Shown here: positions 1 through 5,359 of the stretch, one piece after another
How the letters are laid out: each line of letters opens with the position of its first letter
Position numbering within the stretch: the stretch's first letter is position 1
Assembly: GCA_043798815.1 (NCBI GenBank)
Contig: JAZDOH010000052.1
Coordinates: 1-5,359, forward strand
Source of the DNA: JAZDOH01 sp043798815
GTDB taxonomy: Bacteria > Patescibacteriota > Gracilibacteria > UM-FILTER-43-11
Length of the DNA: 5,359 bases
Direction: 5' to 3'
Made by a program: the position numbers and the translations under genes
The notes under the pieces: model-generated
What the model saw: only the letters and a program-made list of their open reading frames with translations
The model's database searches: none
Told to the model about the DNA's origin: nothing

Positions 1-2188
1 GACCGAGGGCTTGGGCGACTTGTTCCATCCGTTTTTTCGCTTTTTCGACGGCGGATTTTTTGACGTACGGCTGTGGGGGCGGAGTGATGTTCACGCCCGT
101 ACCGCCCTGAAACTTTTCTTCCAGCGTCAAAATATTCCCCAAAGCCACCGTGATGCTGAGGTTCATCGCACGCATGTGTCCTTTTTTCCCTACAAGCCCC
201 ATCGTGATTTCGATCCACTCGGAAACGGTTTTCCATTGGAGCCTGTCGCGGATCACGCGGACTTTGTCGGTGGCGATGAATTGCTCGAACATCACGCGCG
301 TCATGGGGCAGGTTGGCATCTCGATGATGCCATGCTGTTCGTGGAGCGTGCCCTGAGGAATAGCGGGTGCGTGTCGGCGAACGTGGTGTAGGTAGGTTTC
401 CAAATCCCGCGCGGAATAGAGGCGTGCGATACCGGAAGAACAGCCGTCATCCGGAGGTTTAACGATGATGGTTTTACCCCCCAACCCCTGCGTGAGCGCT
501 TTCCAAAAACGGCGATAATCGAGCGACAATTTGAAGAGTTTAAAAACTTCCACATCCACGAGCTTTTTGCGCGGGGTGTAAATCCCCTCTTTTTCAAGGC
601 CGCTCAAGGCTTGTGCCGTGGCGTATTTATCCATGCACAAAGCGGAGGCCTGTGAGCCCGATCCGTTGAAATGGATTTTCCGTTTTTCCAGCATCGCCTG
701 TAACGTGCCGTCTTCGCCGATGCCGCCATGCAAACCGATCAGCACATGAGAGGAAGTTTTGACGAACTCATCCAAACTCATTTTCTCCGGCAAAAACCAT
801 GGTTCGCTTAAATCCCCTTCCTCGGCGGCTAATTTATCAACCACCCGGCGCTTGAGTTCATGCAGGCGCGCCTCATCGCGCTTGGCCGACTTACACGTGG
901 CCATGATTTCTTCCACGGTGTGATTGAGCGTCATCGCGTAAGGAATTTTCCACACATTGTGCTCCAAATCCAAAAGGTACGGGTGGGGATCGTACGCGAC
1001 CGACCGGCGAAGTTTGAGCCAGGCATTGGTGCCGCTCATCACACTGACTTGTCGCTCCGCGGTTTTGCCTCCAAAAAGAACGTTGATGCGCTTTTTGAAT
1101 TTGTGCACTTCGAATAGTTTTTGGGGAAAATGGATGTGGTAACGTCGGCAGGCGTTTTTTACCACGTGACGGAGCAAATCCGCGTGACTCATGCCGATTT
1201 GGGAGGATTGCTGGAACAAAAAGCTGTTTTGCTCCATTCCGCTGATCGGATTGAAGTCTGAAAACCAGAGATTCCCATCCGGCAGCAGCCAGCCATCAAA
1301 CCGCGCAAAATCCCGCATGCCCAGGAGCTTGAAGAGTTGTTCGGCCTGGATTTGGATGCGTTCGACGATGTGATCCGGAAATCGGGGTGGGCAATGGTAT
1401 GTGACGGCCCGGGTTGCCAGATATTTTTTGCGCGTATCGAAAATCTGATGTTCGGAGTAATCAATCTCAATTTCCGTGGGCAAAATCGCCACGGGCATGT
1501 CAAAACGGTTTTCCAGAATGATCACTGTGAATTCGGTGCCGGTACAAAAGGGTTCCACCACGATGCGGGTGTCGATGCGTTTTGAAAATAGGGAGCGCAC
1601 GGCAACCAAAGCCTCCTCAACCGTCGAAACCGAATGCACGCCGATGCTCGAACCTCCCGTGGCCGGTTTTACGATGGCCCGTTTGAGTTTGTAACGGGTA
1701 AAAAAATCGGTGAGTAGTTTTTTGTGATCCTTTAAATGGCTTTTGAGGACGATGGAAGGAATGGCAAAAAATCCATGCCGCGCGATGAATTCATTCGACT
1801 CGTATTTATCAAACGCGATTTTACACGCCTCCACCGGGGAACCGATGTAAGGACATCCCGCGCGCTCCAAAATCCGCTGAATGCCGCCGTCTTCGCCAAA
1901 CATGCCGTGCATGGCCGGAAAAGCGAGGTCGACGGTTTTAAGAAACCGCTCAAACGCCCGCCGGCTCATCGGCTTTGCTGAGAAATGGAGTTTAAAGTCA
2001 AAATCCGACGGCGTGTTGCAGTACAACTGCGCCCGGGAAATCTTGTACGCGTTCCGGCGGTGGTCGAAGTAAACGGGAAGAACTTCAATATCCTCCGACT
2101 GCAAATGGTCGCAAACCGAGCGCGCGGAATTGAGGGAAATCCCCCGCTCCAACGACGGCCCTCCGCATAAAAGTGCAATTTTTAACAT
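1..2188 (-). CDS. Tandem D-alanine--D-alanine ligase (two Ddl/ATP-grasp units), partial at C-terminus
   Basis: The frame starts at ATG 2188 and stays open for 729 codons to the window edge, so the 3' end is missing. Unit 1 (about residues 1-360) has the Ddl motifs in order: GGPSLER with Glu14, HGMFGEDGG at 94-102, VKPATGGSSIGV with Lys174 and Ser180, KKY with Lys255-Tyr256, and RFDGW...SDFNP with Asp311 and Asn313. Asp311 replaces the usual metal-binding Glu. Unit 2 begins near residue 368 with GGKTAERQVS (Glu378), then HGGIGEDG at 487-494, VKPPDDGCSSG (Lys577) and EEKFQGGTGVN (Lys692-Phe693). Its metal-site motif would lie beyond the window. Ddl enzymes join two D-alanines with ATP in the cytoplasm for peptidoglycan. 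Usual Ddl proteins are about 300-370 residues, so this is a fusion of two copies. The spacer before the start has only a weak GAGA-type ribosome site and no convincing minus-strand promoter. Family call is firm; the activity of unit 2 is unknown. Confidence 0.93.
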   Translation of the reverse strand, partial: MLKIALLCGGPSLERGISLNSARSVCDHLQSEDIEVLPVYFDHRRNAYKISRAQLYCNTPSDFDFKLHFSAKPMSRRAFERFLKTVDLAFPAMHGMFGEDGGIQRILERAGCPYIGSPVEACKIAFDKYESNEFIARHGFFAIPSIVLKSHLKDHKKLLTDFFTRYKLKRAIVKPATGGSSIGVHSVSTVEEALVAVRSLFSKRIDTRIVVEPFCTGTEFTVIILENRFDMPVAILPTEIEIDYSEHQIFDTRKKYLATRAVTYHCPPRFPDHIVERIQIQAEQLFKLLGMRDFARFDGWLLPDGNLWFSDFNPISGMEQNSFLFQQSSQIGMSHADLLRHVVKNACRRYHIHFPQKLFEVHKFKKRINVLFGGKTAERQVSVMSGTNAWLKLRRSVAYDPHPYLLDLEHNVWKIPYAMTLNHTVEEIMATCKSAKRDEARLHELKRRVVDKLAAEEGDLSEPWFLPEKMSLDEFVKTSSHVLIGLHGGIGEDGTLQAMLEKRKIHFNGSGSQASALCMDKYATAQALSGLEKEGIYTPRKKLVDVEVFKLFKLSLDYRRFWKALTQGLGGKTIIVKPPDDGCSSGIARLYSARDLETYLHHVRRHAPAIPQGTLHEQHGIIEMPTCPMTRVMFEQFIATDKVRVIRDRLQWKTVSEWIEITMGLVGKKGHMRAMNLSITVALGNILTLEEKFQGGTGVNITPPPQPYVKKSAVEKAKKRMEQVAQALG

Positions 2189-2203
2189 ATTTTCTCTAAA
2201 ATA

Positions 2204-2232
2204 TTGACGATGGTTAAATTATTTGCTATATT
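2204..2232 (+). promoter_or_regulatory. Predicted sigma-70 promoter facing right
   Basis: TTGACG (2204-2209) and TATATT (2227-2232) each match the sigma-70 consensus at five of six positions and are 17 bases apart. A TGC precedes the -10 box, giving an extended -10. The predicted start is near A2239 or A2240. No protein gene lies downstream on this strand. The transcript would meet the terminator at 2249-2293 almost at once. The promoter is divergent from the tandem ligase gene, which starts at 2188 on the other strand. Confidence 0.55.
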
Positions 2233-2238
2233 GTAGAC

Positions 2239-2293
2239 AATCACTACGAAAAAGACCCTTACGCGGTTCTGTCCGTGTCGGGGGCTTTTTTTT
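2239..2293 (+). ncRNA. Candidate small RNA of about 50 nt, antisense to the 3' end of the NYN gene
   Basis: This call rests on a promoter (TTGACG-17-TATATT) and an intrinsic terminator placed one after the other on the plus strand with no ORF between them. The RNA would have a 5' tail of about ten bases and then the terminator hairpin. Bases 2259-2293 are complementary to the last codons of the NYN gene on the minus strand. I do not recognise an RNA family. It could instead be promoter noise held in check by a terminator that really serves the NYN gene. Confidence 0.35.
2249..2293 (+). terminator. Strong intrinsic terminator, possibly bidirectional
   Basis: Inner stem 2261-2266 (ACGCGG) pairs with 2273-2278 (CCGTGT), with one G-U pair and a six-base loop. 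After a mismatch, 2256-2259 pairs with 2280-2283 (CCC with GGG, plus a U-G wobble). After a second mismatch, G2254 and A2249-2253 pair with C2285 and T2286-2290. Eight T follow the stem on the plus strand. In minus-strand RNA the G-U pair becomes an A-C mismatch, the outer stem is weaker and the U tract is only five bases. The hairpin therefore works best for plus-strand transcription, but could also end the NYN transcript. The last nine NYN codons and its stop lie inside it. Confidence 0.75.
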
Positions 2294-2786
2294 GATCTTC
2301 TAAAATTGATCTTTTATCGTTTAAATAAACAATCCTCGCACCTGTTCTTTTTAAAAGAACGGAGCACTTTCTCTCGATGCCTGGAGATATTATAACGAGC
2401 AACTTTTCTTTTTGTGCTAAAAACCTTACTAAACTTGCGTAATCTCCATCGCTCGCAATGATAATCGCTTTTTCAAAATGCCCTTCATATGCATCCCGCG
2501 TCGCCTGCAAGACAAGATCTGCATCGCAGTTTCCTTTCGGCTTCCCCGATCCGTCATAAACAATTTCTTTAAATACAAGAGTAAATCCGGATTCCTGCAA
2601 ATAAGTATAAAGGTTCTTATATTTTGGAATCAGTCCTATAAAAATATAAGCTCTTTGCACGCCATATTTTTCAGACAGCCAAACTCGTAGTCGTTTATAA
2701 TCCAGCGGCCACCCAAGCTCATTGAGCGCTTTATCTAGATTCGCTCCGTCGATATATGCAAAATTATTTTCTTTTTTGTGCATCAT
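2259..2786 (-). CDS. NYN domain protein (LabA/DUF88-type, PIN-like RNase)
   Basis: 175 residues, ATG at 2786 and stop TAA at 2261-2259. It has the NYN signature acids in order: YIDGANL with Asp13 and Asn16, KGNCDADLVLQA with Asp88 and Asp90, and IIIASDGDY with Asp113 and Asp115. These acids form the metal site of the PIN-like fold, and related proteins are known or predicted to be metal-dependent RNases. The length fits a single-domain NYN protein. A second ATG at 2783 is an equally possible start. The ribosome site is poor: only a GGA about 11 bases upstream. The charged tail after about residue 158 ends in codons that double as terminator stem. The gene lies in the AT-rich block and follows a 55-codon ORF by 61 bases. 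Its substrate is unknown. The family call is firm. Confidence 0.9.
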   Translation of the reverse strand: MMHKKENNFAYIDGANLDKALNELGWPLDYKRLRVWLSEKYGVQRAYIFIGLIPKYKNLYTYLQESGFTLVFKEIVYDGSGKPKGNCDADLVLQATRDAYEGHFEKAIIIASDGDYASLVRFLAQKEKLLVIISPGIERKCSVLLKRTGARIVYLNDKRSILEDQKKAPDTDRTA

Positions 2787-2823
2787 TGAGATAATCCAAA
2801 AAAATTATTGTTGCTTCTAATGT

Positions 2824-2839
2824 ACACGAAAACCCGTGT
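2824..2839. other. Short inverted repeat in the leader of the NYN gene
   Basis: ACACG (2824-2828) and CGTGT (2835-2839) form a five-base-pair stem with a six-base loop, between the small ORF and the NYN start. No T tract follows on either strand, so it is not a convincing terminator. It could be an operator or leader hairpin, or chance. Confidence 0.25.
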
Positions 2840-2847
2840 GGCTGATT

Positions 2848-3015
2848 TTACAATAGCCCATTCAACGAGGCGTATCTTCTGTCTTGTAGTCTTTGTCTGG
2901 TTTCTTTAACTACGCCAAATTTCTTTTTGGCTGGGTCATTGGGTTCTCCTGGCGAATTGCGATTAACTGTATCAACCGTTCCGCTTGTGGTGAATAATTC
3001 AGTTTCTATTTGCAT
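2848..3015 (-). CDS. Small hypothetical protein, 55 residues
   Basis: ATG at 3015 and TAA at 2850-2848. The product is hydrophilic, with an acidic, Thr-rich first part, a Pro/Asn/Lys middle (PGEPNDPAKKK) and a basic second half (KETRQRLQDRRY). There is no membrane segment or known motif. No Shine-Dalgarno site precedes this ATG. In the same frame, 13 codons upstream, is an ATG with a strong GGAGAG site, but a TAA lies in between. The small protein may thus be translated by re-initiation after that nine-codon ORF, or be the tail of a gene broken by a nonsense change. It has the same direction and AT-rich setting as its neighbours. The function is unknown, and it may not be translated at all. 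Confidence 0.4.
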   Translation of the reverse strand: MQIETELFTTSGTVDTVNRNSPGEPNDPAKKKFGVVKETRQRLQDRRYASLNGLL

Positions 3016-3024
3016 ATAGTGAAG

Positions 3025-3054
3025 TTAGCTTGTAAAAGCTATGACAATTTTCAT
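3025..3054 (-). CDS. Nine-codon ORF with strong Shine-Dalgarno site (leader peptide or broken gene start)
   Basis: It reads MKIVIAFTS and then TAA. GGAGAG at 3064-3059 is the best Shine-Dalgarno sequence in the window, with GGAG six bases before the ATG. The stop lies nine bases before the ATG of the 55-codon ORF, in the same frame. Possible readings are a coupled leader peptide, or the true start of a roughly 68-codon gene now interrupted by TAA. Which one cannot be told from one sequence. Confidence 0.3.
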   Translation of the reverse strand: MKIVIAFTS

Positions 3055-3189
3055 TGTACTCTCCGTATTTTAACTAAAACAAGGAATTTTCTGGAACACG
3101 GCGGTAGGCGCAAAGAATTCCGGATTCGCTTAATGGCAAAACTTCGCATAAAACGATTAGTTGCCCGATGTACTGCCCATTTTTACATC
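3055..3189. other. Intergenic stretch with no gene recognised
   Basis: It lies between the HEPN-like gene and the small ORFs. Apart from the GGAGAG ribosome site at its left end I see no tRNA, clear terminator, attC site or repeat array. A TAAAAT box just before the GGAGAG lacks a -35 partner and would place the transcript start inside the ribosome site, so I do not call a promoter. With the small ORFs, the gap between the two well-supported genes (2787-3189) is about 400 bases. Confidence 0.5.
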
Positions 3190-3759
3190 CTATGACGAAT
3201 AAATTTTTCCTGTATTTATTTCTTCCCAAAATTGCCGAAAATTTTGTCTTAAGTCCACGTTTTCGAGACTACGAAGTTTTTGGACATACATTTTAAAATG
3301 GTCGGCTATTTTTTCCGTGAATTTTTGTCTGTCGACCAAGACAGTTTCACCTTCCATAGTAATGGCATCCATTCCATCCATTATAAAAAAATGACTACTG
3401 GTCATCCCGGAATGGTAGAGCCCGCATCTAGCATTTTTCCATAAGATGTCTAAGGCGGCATCAGAAAGTGTAGGAAATACTTTTATAACTCCCGCCCGAA
3501 AAAAATTTCCAGATTCTCCAGTTGGAGTTTTTATGCCCCTATGATATTGCTCTATCATTTCGAAATAATGAAACAATAACTGCAGAACGGCAAAACCACA
3601 ATGAGTGTCCTTACTTTTATTTAATTTTTCAGCATAGCTTAGAAACCAGCCATAGGTTCGATCATGAAAGACATCAATCATTCTATCAATGTCATGCGGT
3701 GAACTTGTTAAATAATCGGTCTGATAGCTGGGGCTTATTTTTATTATTTGGCTGACCAT
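3190..3759 (-). CDS. Hypothetical protein with HEPN-like R-x4-H motif
   Basis: I chose the ATG at 3759 (189 residues) because AAAGGA lies nine bases before it and the upstream gene stops 13 bases away. An ATG at 3780 would add seven residues and overlap that stop by eight bases, but has no ribosome site. The stop is TAG. The product looks soluble and mostly helical, with no signal peptide. It has a helix-like segment rich in aromatic residues (LLFHYFEMIEQY) and later NARCGLYHSG, whose Arg and His (118 and 123 counted from the 3780 start) match the R-x4-6-H catalytic motif of HEPN RNases. That match is short and could be chance, so the HEPN label is an inference. It is probably in one operon with the lipoprotein gene upstream. 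I do not recognise a named family. Confidence 0.8.
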   Translation of the reverse strand: MVSQIIKISPSYQTDYLTSSPHDIDRMIDVFHDRTYGWFLSYAEKLNKSKDTHCGFAVLQLLFHYFEMIEQYHRGIKTPTGESGNFFRAGVIKVFPTLSDAALDILWKNARCGLYHSGMTSSHFFIMDGMDAITMEGETVLVDRQKFTEKIADHFKMYVQKLRSLENVDLRQNFRQFWEEINTGKIYSS

Positions 3760-3775
3760 AGGTTCTGATCCTTTA
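3754..3775 (-). promoter_or_regulatory. Gene junction and ribosome binding site for the HEPN-like gene
   Basis: The lipoprotein stop TAA (3775-3773) is followed directly by AGGA and then ATG at 3759, so AAAGGA overlaps the end of the stop codon. The arrangement suggests translational coupling between the two genes and decides the start of the second. Confidence 0.5.
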
Positions 3776-4228
3776 TTCATTAAAGCAGGTTAAAGTCTTG
3801 TATTCAGAGAAACTCTCGTATTTATCGAGACTGCAGTTAAAATACCATTTACCATTTTCCCTCCTTAAGCTGAATACATAATAATCTGCATTACCGTAGA
3901 CCCACGTAATATATGCCTTGTCCCCATTGACGCTGTGGTATTGATAGCCAGTATTGGTTAGCCCAGCGCGATTTCGTAATAAATAATCATAGCTTATGCC
4001 GGCTTGTGTCAATTCATCTTCTGGCATATTAGTCATTTCGGCAATTTTTTTTCTGTCTTTAACGACTAAGGCATTAAATATAAAATCTTCAACTAATTTC
4101 TGAAATTCATTTTTTACGCTTTCTGATGTATTTTTTGGGGAAGAATTATCGCCTATTCCAATATTCGCGCCAGCACAGCCTGTTAGGGAAATAGACGCAA
4201 GTAATAAGAGAATCAAAAAAAATTTCAT
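3773..4228 (-). CDS. Small predicted lipoprotein of unknown function
   Basis: 151 residues, ATG at 4228 and stop TAA. The N-terminus has a lysine, a hydrophobic run (FFLILLLLASIS) and a lipobox LTGC with Cys18. This predicts export by Sec, cleavage by signal peptidase II and lipid attachment at Cys18. A Gly/Asn/Ser-rich linker leads to a folded part from about residue 38: one helix-rich region (FQKLVEDFIFNAL) and then strand-like segments ending in YVFSLRRENGKWYFNCS. That pattern resembles NTF2-like or DUF4878-type lipoproteins, but the likeness is by eye only. It is the first gene of a probable two-gene unit with the HEPN-like gene, and is read divergently from the mutase gene. No clear Shine-Dalgarno site precedes it. 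Confidence 0.85.
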   Translation of the reverse strand: MKFFLILLLLASISLTGCAGANIGIGDNSSPKNTSESVKNEFQKLVEDFIFNALVVKDRKKIAEMTNMPEDELTQAGISYDYLLRNRAGLTNTGYQYHSVNGDKAYITWVYGNADYYVFSLRRENGKWYFNCSLDKYESFSEYKTLTCFNE

Positions 4229-4247
4229 AAATTTAGGTTTCTTTACT

Positions 4248-4277
4248 TTTATAGAAAATGGGCAGTATTTTGTGCAA
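4248..4277 (-). promoter_or_regulatory. Possible promoter of the lipoprotein gene
   Basis: On the minus strand, TTGCAC (4277-4272) lies 18 bases before TATAAA (4253-4248). The -10 box matches at five of six positions, the -35 box only at three. The start would be near 4241, about 13 bases before the ATG. It is weak but suitably placed. Confidence 0.35.
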
Positions 4278-4346
4278 CTCGATTTTATACGAAATGTTTA
4301 CTGATAACATACCAGATTCTGTATATTAAGCGAACTTTATTCGCAA

Positions 4347-4375
4347 ATGCCACTCGGTGATTCCCATGATACAAT
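4347..4375 (+). promoter_or_regulatory. Predicted sigma-70 promoter of the phosphohexomutase gene
   Basis: ATGCCA (4347-4352, four of six) and TACAAT (4370-4375, five of six) are 17 bases apart. The predicted start near 4382 gives a 5' leader of about 20 bases with no Shine-Dalgarno site (GTTTTTAGTTTAATTTT precedes the ATG). It is back to back with the lipoprotein promoter in the 173-base intergenic region. Confidence 0.5.
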
Positions 4376-4401
4376 AACCCGTGTGTTTTTAGTTTAATTT
4401 T

Positions 4402-5359
4402 ATGATTCCTCAAAATATCTTTCGCGCCTATGACATCCGTGGAGTTTGCCCGGACGAATTGAATAGAAAGGCGGCGGAGTTTATCGGCAAAGGGTTTGGG
4501 ACTTACCTGATCCGAAACCTCAAGATCAACCAGCCCAAGGTGGTGGTCGGTTGTGATGCGCGGCAGTCGAGTCCAGAGCTTCACACAAACTTTCTCCGTG
4601 GGTTAACCTCCACAGGTTGCCAGGTGACGGATATCGGGTTGGCGCCGACTCCCCTTCTCTACTTTGCGAATACGGTGGGCGGATTTGATGCCGGGTGTAA
4701 CATCACCGCCAGCCACAATCCGGCTCAGTACAATGGATTCAAGTTGATCGCGCGTGAGGGGCATGCGGTTTATGGGGAGCAGATTCAGGAGATTTACAGG
4801 ATCATTGAGAGGGGGGATTTTGAGTTACGAGGAGGTTCTTCGCCTTCGACTCAGAACGACACAGGGTATTTTGGAAAATATCTCGAAAAACTCAAATCCA
4901 TGTTCTCGGGCACTCGATCACTCAAAGTGGTAGTGGATACGGGCAATGGGGTGGCGGGAGGGTTTTATCCGATGGCGCTGGAGGCGTTGGGGCACAAAGT
5001 TATTGGGCTTTACACGGAACTCGACGGCACTTTTCCGAATCACGAGCCGGATCCGATAGTGGAAAAAATTCTCACGGCTTTAAAAGCCAAAGTGCTGGAA
5101 ACTGGGGCTGATCTGGGGCTCGCGTTTGATGGCGATGGAGATCGTTTGGGGTTGGTGACGGAAAAAGGGGAATTTGTGCCGGCGGATCGATTGCTGATGT
5201 CACTCACTCAAGACGTTTTGAGCCGTCATTCGGGTGGGACGGTGGTGTACACGGTTTCTAATTCTCAAGTTCTCTTTGATTTGGCCAAGCAGTGGGGCGG
5301 CAAGCCGGTGATGTGCAAAGTCGGCCATTCGTATGTGGAGGCGGCCATGCATGAACATC
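4402..5359 (+). CDS. Phosphomannomutase/phosphoglucomutase (alpha-D-phosphohexomutase), partial at C-terminus
   Basis: 319 codons from ATG 4402 to the window edge, starting MIPQNIFRAYDIRGV as in this family. The active-site loop TASHNP is at 102-107, with Ser104 as the phosphoserine. The metal loop DGDGDR is at 243-248, with Asp243, Asp245 and Asp247. The frame ends soon after KVGHSYVEAAM, a conserved domain 3 segment, so the GEXSGH sugar loop and domain 4 lie outside. The enzyme moves a phosphate between C6 and C1 of mannose or glucose through a bisphosphate intermediate in the cytoplasm, feeding GDP-mannose or UDP-glucose type precursors. The two sugars cannot be told apart without the missing part. 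Its base composition is GC-rich like the ligase gene and unlike the block between them. It is read divergently from the lipoprotein gene. Confidence 0.96.
   Translation, partial: MIPQNIFRAYDIRGVCPDELNRKAAEFIGKGFGTYLIRNLKINQPKVVVGCDARQSSPELHTNFLRGLTSTGCQVTDIGLAPTPLLYFANTVGGFDAGCNITASHNPAQYNGFKLIAREGHAVYGEQIQEIYRIIERGDFELRGGSSPSTQNDTGYFGKYLEKLKSMFSGTRSLKVVVDTGNGVAGGFYPMALEALGHKVIGLYTELDGTFPNHEPDPIVEKILTALKAKVLETGADLGLAFDGDGDRLGLVTEKGEFVPADRLLMSLTQDVLSRHSGGTVVYTVSNSQVLFDLAKQWGGKPVMCKVGHSYVEAAMHEH

Larger units (their letters stand above)
2259..4260. other. AT-rich accessory block between two GC-rich core genes
   Basis: Sample 60-base lines counted by hand give 22, 22 and 16 G+C (lines 2401, 3601 and 4081), against 37 and 36 in the flanking genes (lines 1861 and 5101). 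All genes inside are small, on the minus strand, and of accessory type. This suggests acquired DNA. I see no transposase, integrase, tRNA or terminal repeats that would mark its edges. Confidence 0.55.

Noticed and set aside
11..1981. Several plus- and minus-strand ORFs of 60-126 codons inside the ligase region
   Set aside because: They are shadows of the long minus-strand ligase frame, which has continuous conserved motifs. Their translations show no family features.
2189..2258. Minus-strand promoter for the ligase gene (TTGTCT-16-TTTAAC at 2240-2213)
   Set aside because: Both boxes match only four of six positions, and the plus-strand promoter in the same interval is much better. The ligase promoter remains unassigned.
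3055..3189. Integron attC site or gene-cassette array explaining the small same-strand genes
   Set aside because: I could not find a paired RYYYAAC/GTRRRRY-type core with the inner arms, and no repeat recurs between the genes.
3010..3195. Plus-strand ORF of 61 codons
   Set aside because: It has no ribosome site or recognisable motif, runs against the direction of all neighbours and overlaps the end of the HEPN-like gene.
2831..4386. Shared 10-mer AACCCGTGTG at 2831-2840 and 4377-4386 as a possible repeat bounding the block
   Set aside because: A ten-base match is expected several times by chance in a window this size, and the flanking bases do not match.
4285..4584. Minus-strand ORF of 99 codons
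   Set aside because: It overlaps the conserved start of the phosphohexomutase gene and its promoter, and is a shadow frame.
1..5359. Recoded TGA (glycine) as in Gracilibacteria or Absconditabacteria
   Set aside because: The long frames contain no in-frame TGA, and glycine motifs are encoded by GGN codons.

Overview
This 5,359-base window looks like part of a bacterial chromosome with a standard genetic code: long reading frames close with TAA or TAG and no in-frame TGA appears. Two GC-rich housekeeping genes, both cut by the window edges, flank a clearly AT-richer block of small accessory genes. The lineage cannot be fixed from the sequence. Weak or absent Shine-Dalgarno sites before most genes, a NYN nuclease and an odd tandem ligase would fit a candidate-phylum (Patescibacteria-like) bacterium, but this is only a tentative reading.

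Positions 1-2188 (minus strand) hold one uninterrupted reading frame, open at the left edge. It encodes two D-alanine--D-alanine ligase (Ddl) units in tandem. The first is complete and carries nearly all catalytic motifs. The second starts near residue 368, has insertions and altered active-site residues (Ser to Cys, Tyr to Phe), and runs off the window. Between this gene and the next, positions 2204-2293 hold a good plus-strand promoter followed about 10 bases after its predicted start by a strong intrinsic terminator. This is a candidate small RNA of roughly 50 nt that overlaps the 3' end of the neighbouring NYN gene in antisense.

Positions 2259-4228 form the AT-rich block (about 27-37% GC in lines I counted, against about 60% in the flanking genes). 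Every gene here is on the minus strand. In transcription order they are a small lipoprotein gene, a tightly linked gene with a HEPN-like R-x4-H motif, a 55-codon small ORF preceded by a Shine-Dalgarno-led 9-codon ORF in the same frame, and a NYN/LabA-type (PIN-like) RNase gene. Two possible RNases in one block suggest an RNA-processing or defence role, but this is inference.

Positions 4402-5359 (plus strand) encode the first 319 residues of a phosphomannomutase/phosphoglucomutase, read divergently from the lipoprotein gene, with a plausible sigma-70 promoter just upstream. The ligase and the mutase would both serve cell-envelope synthesis: peptidoglycan dipeptide supply and sugar-nucleotide precursors.
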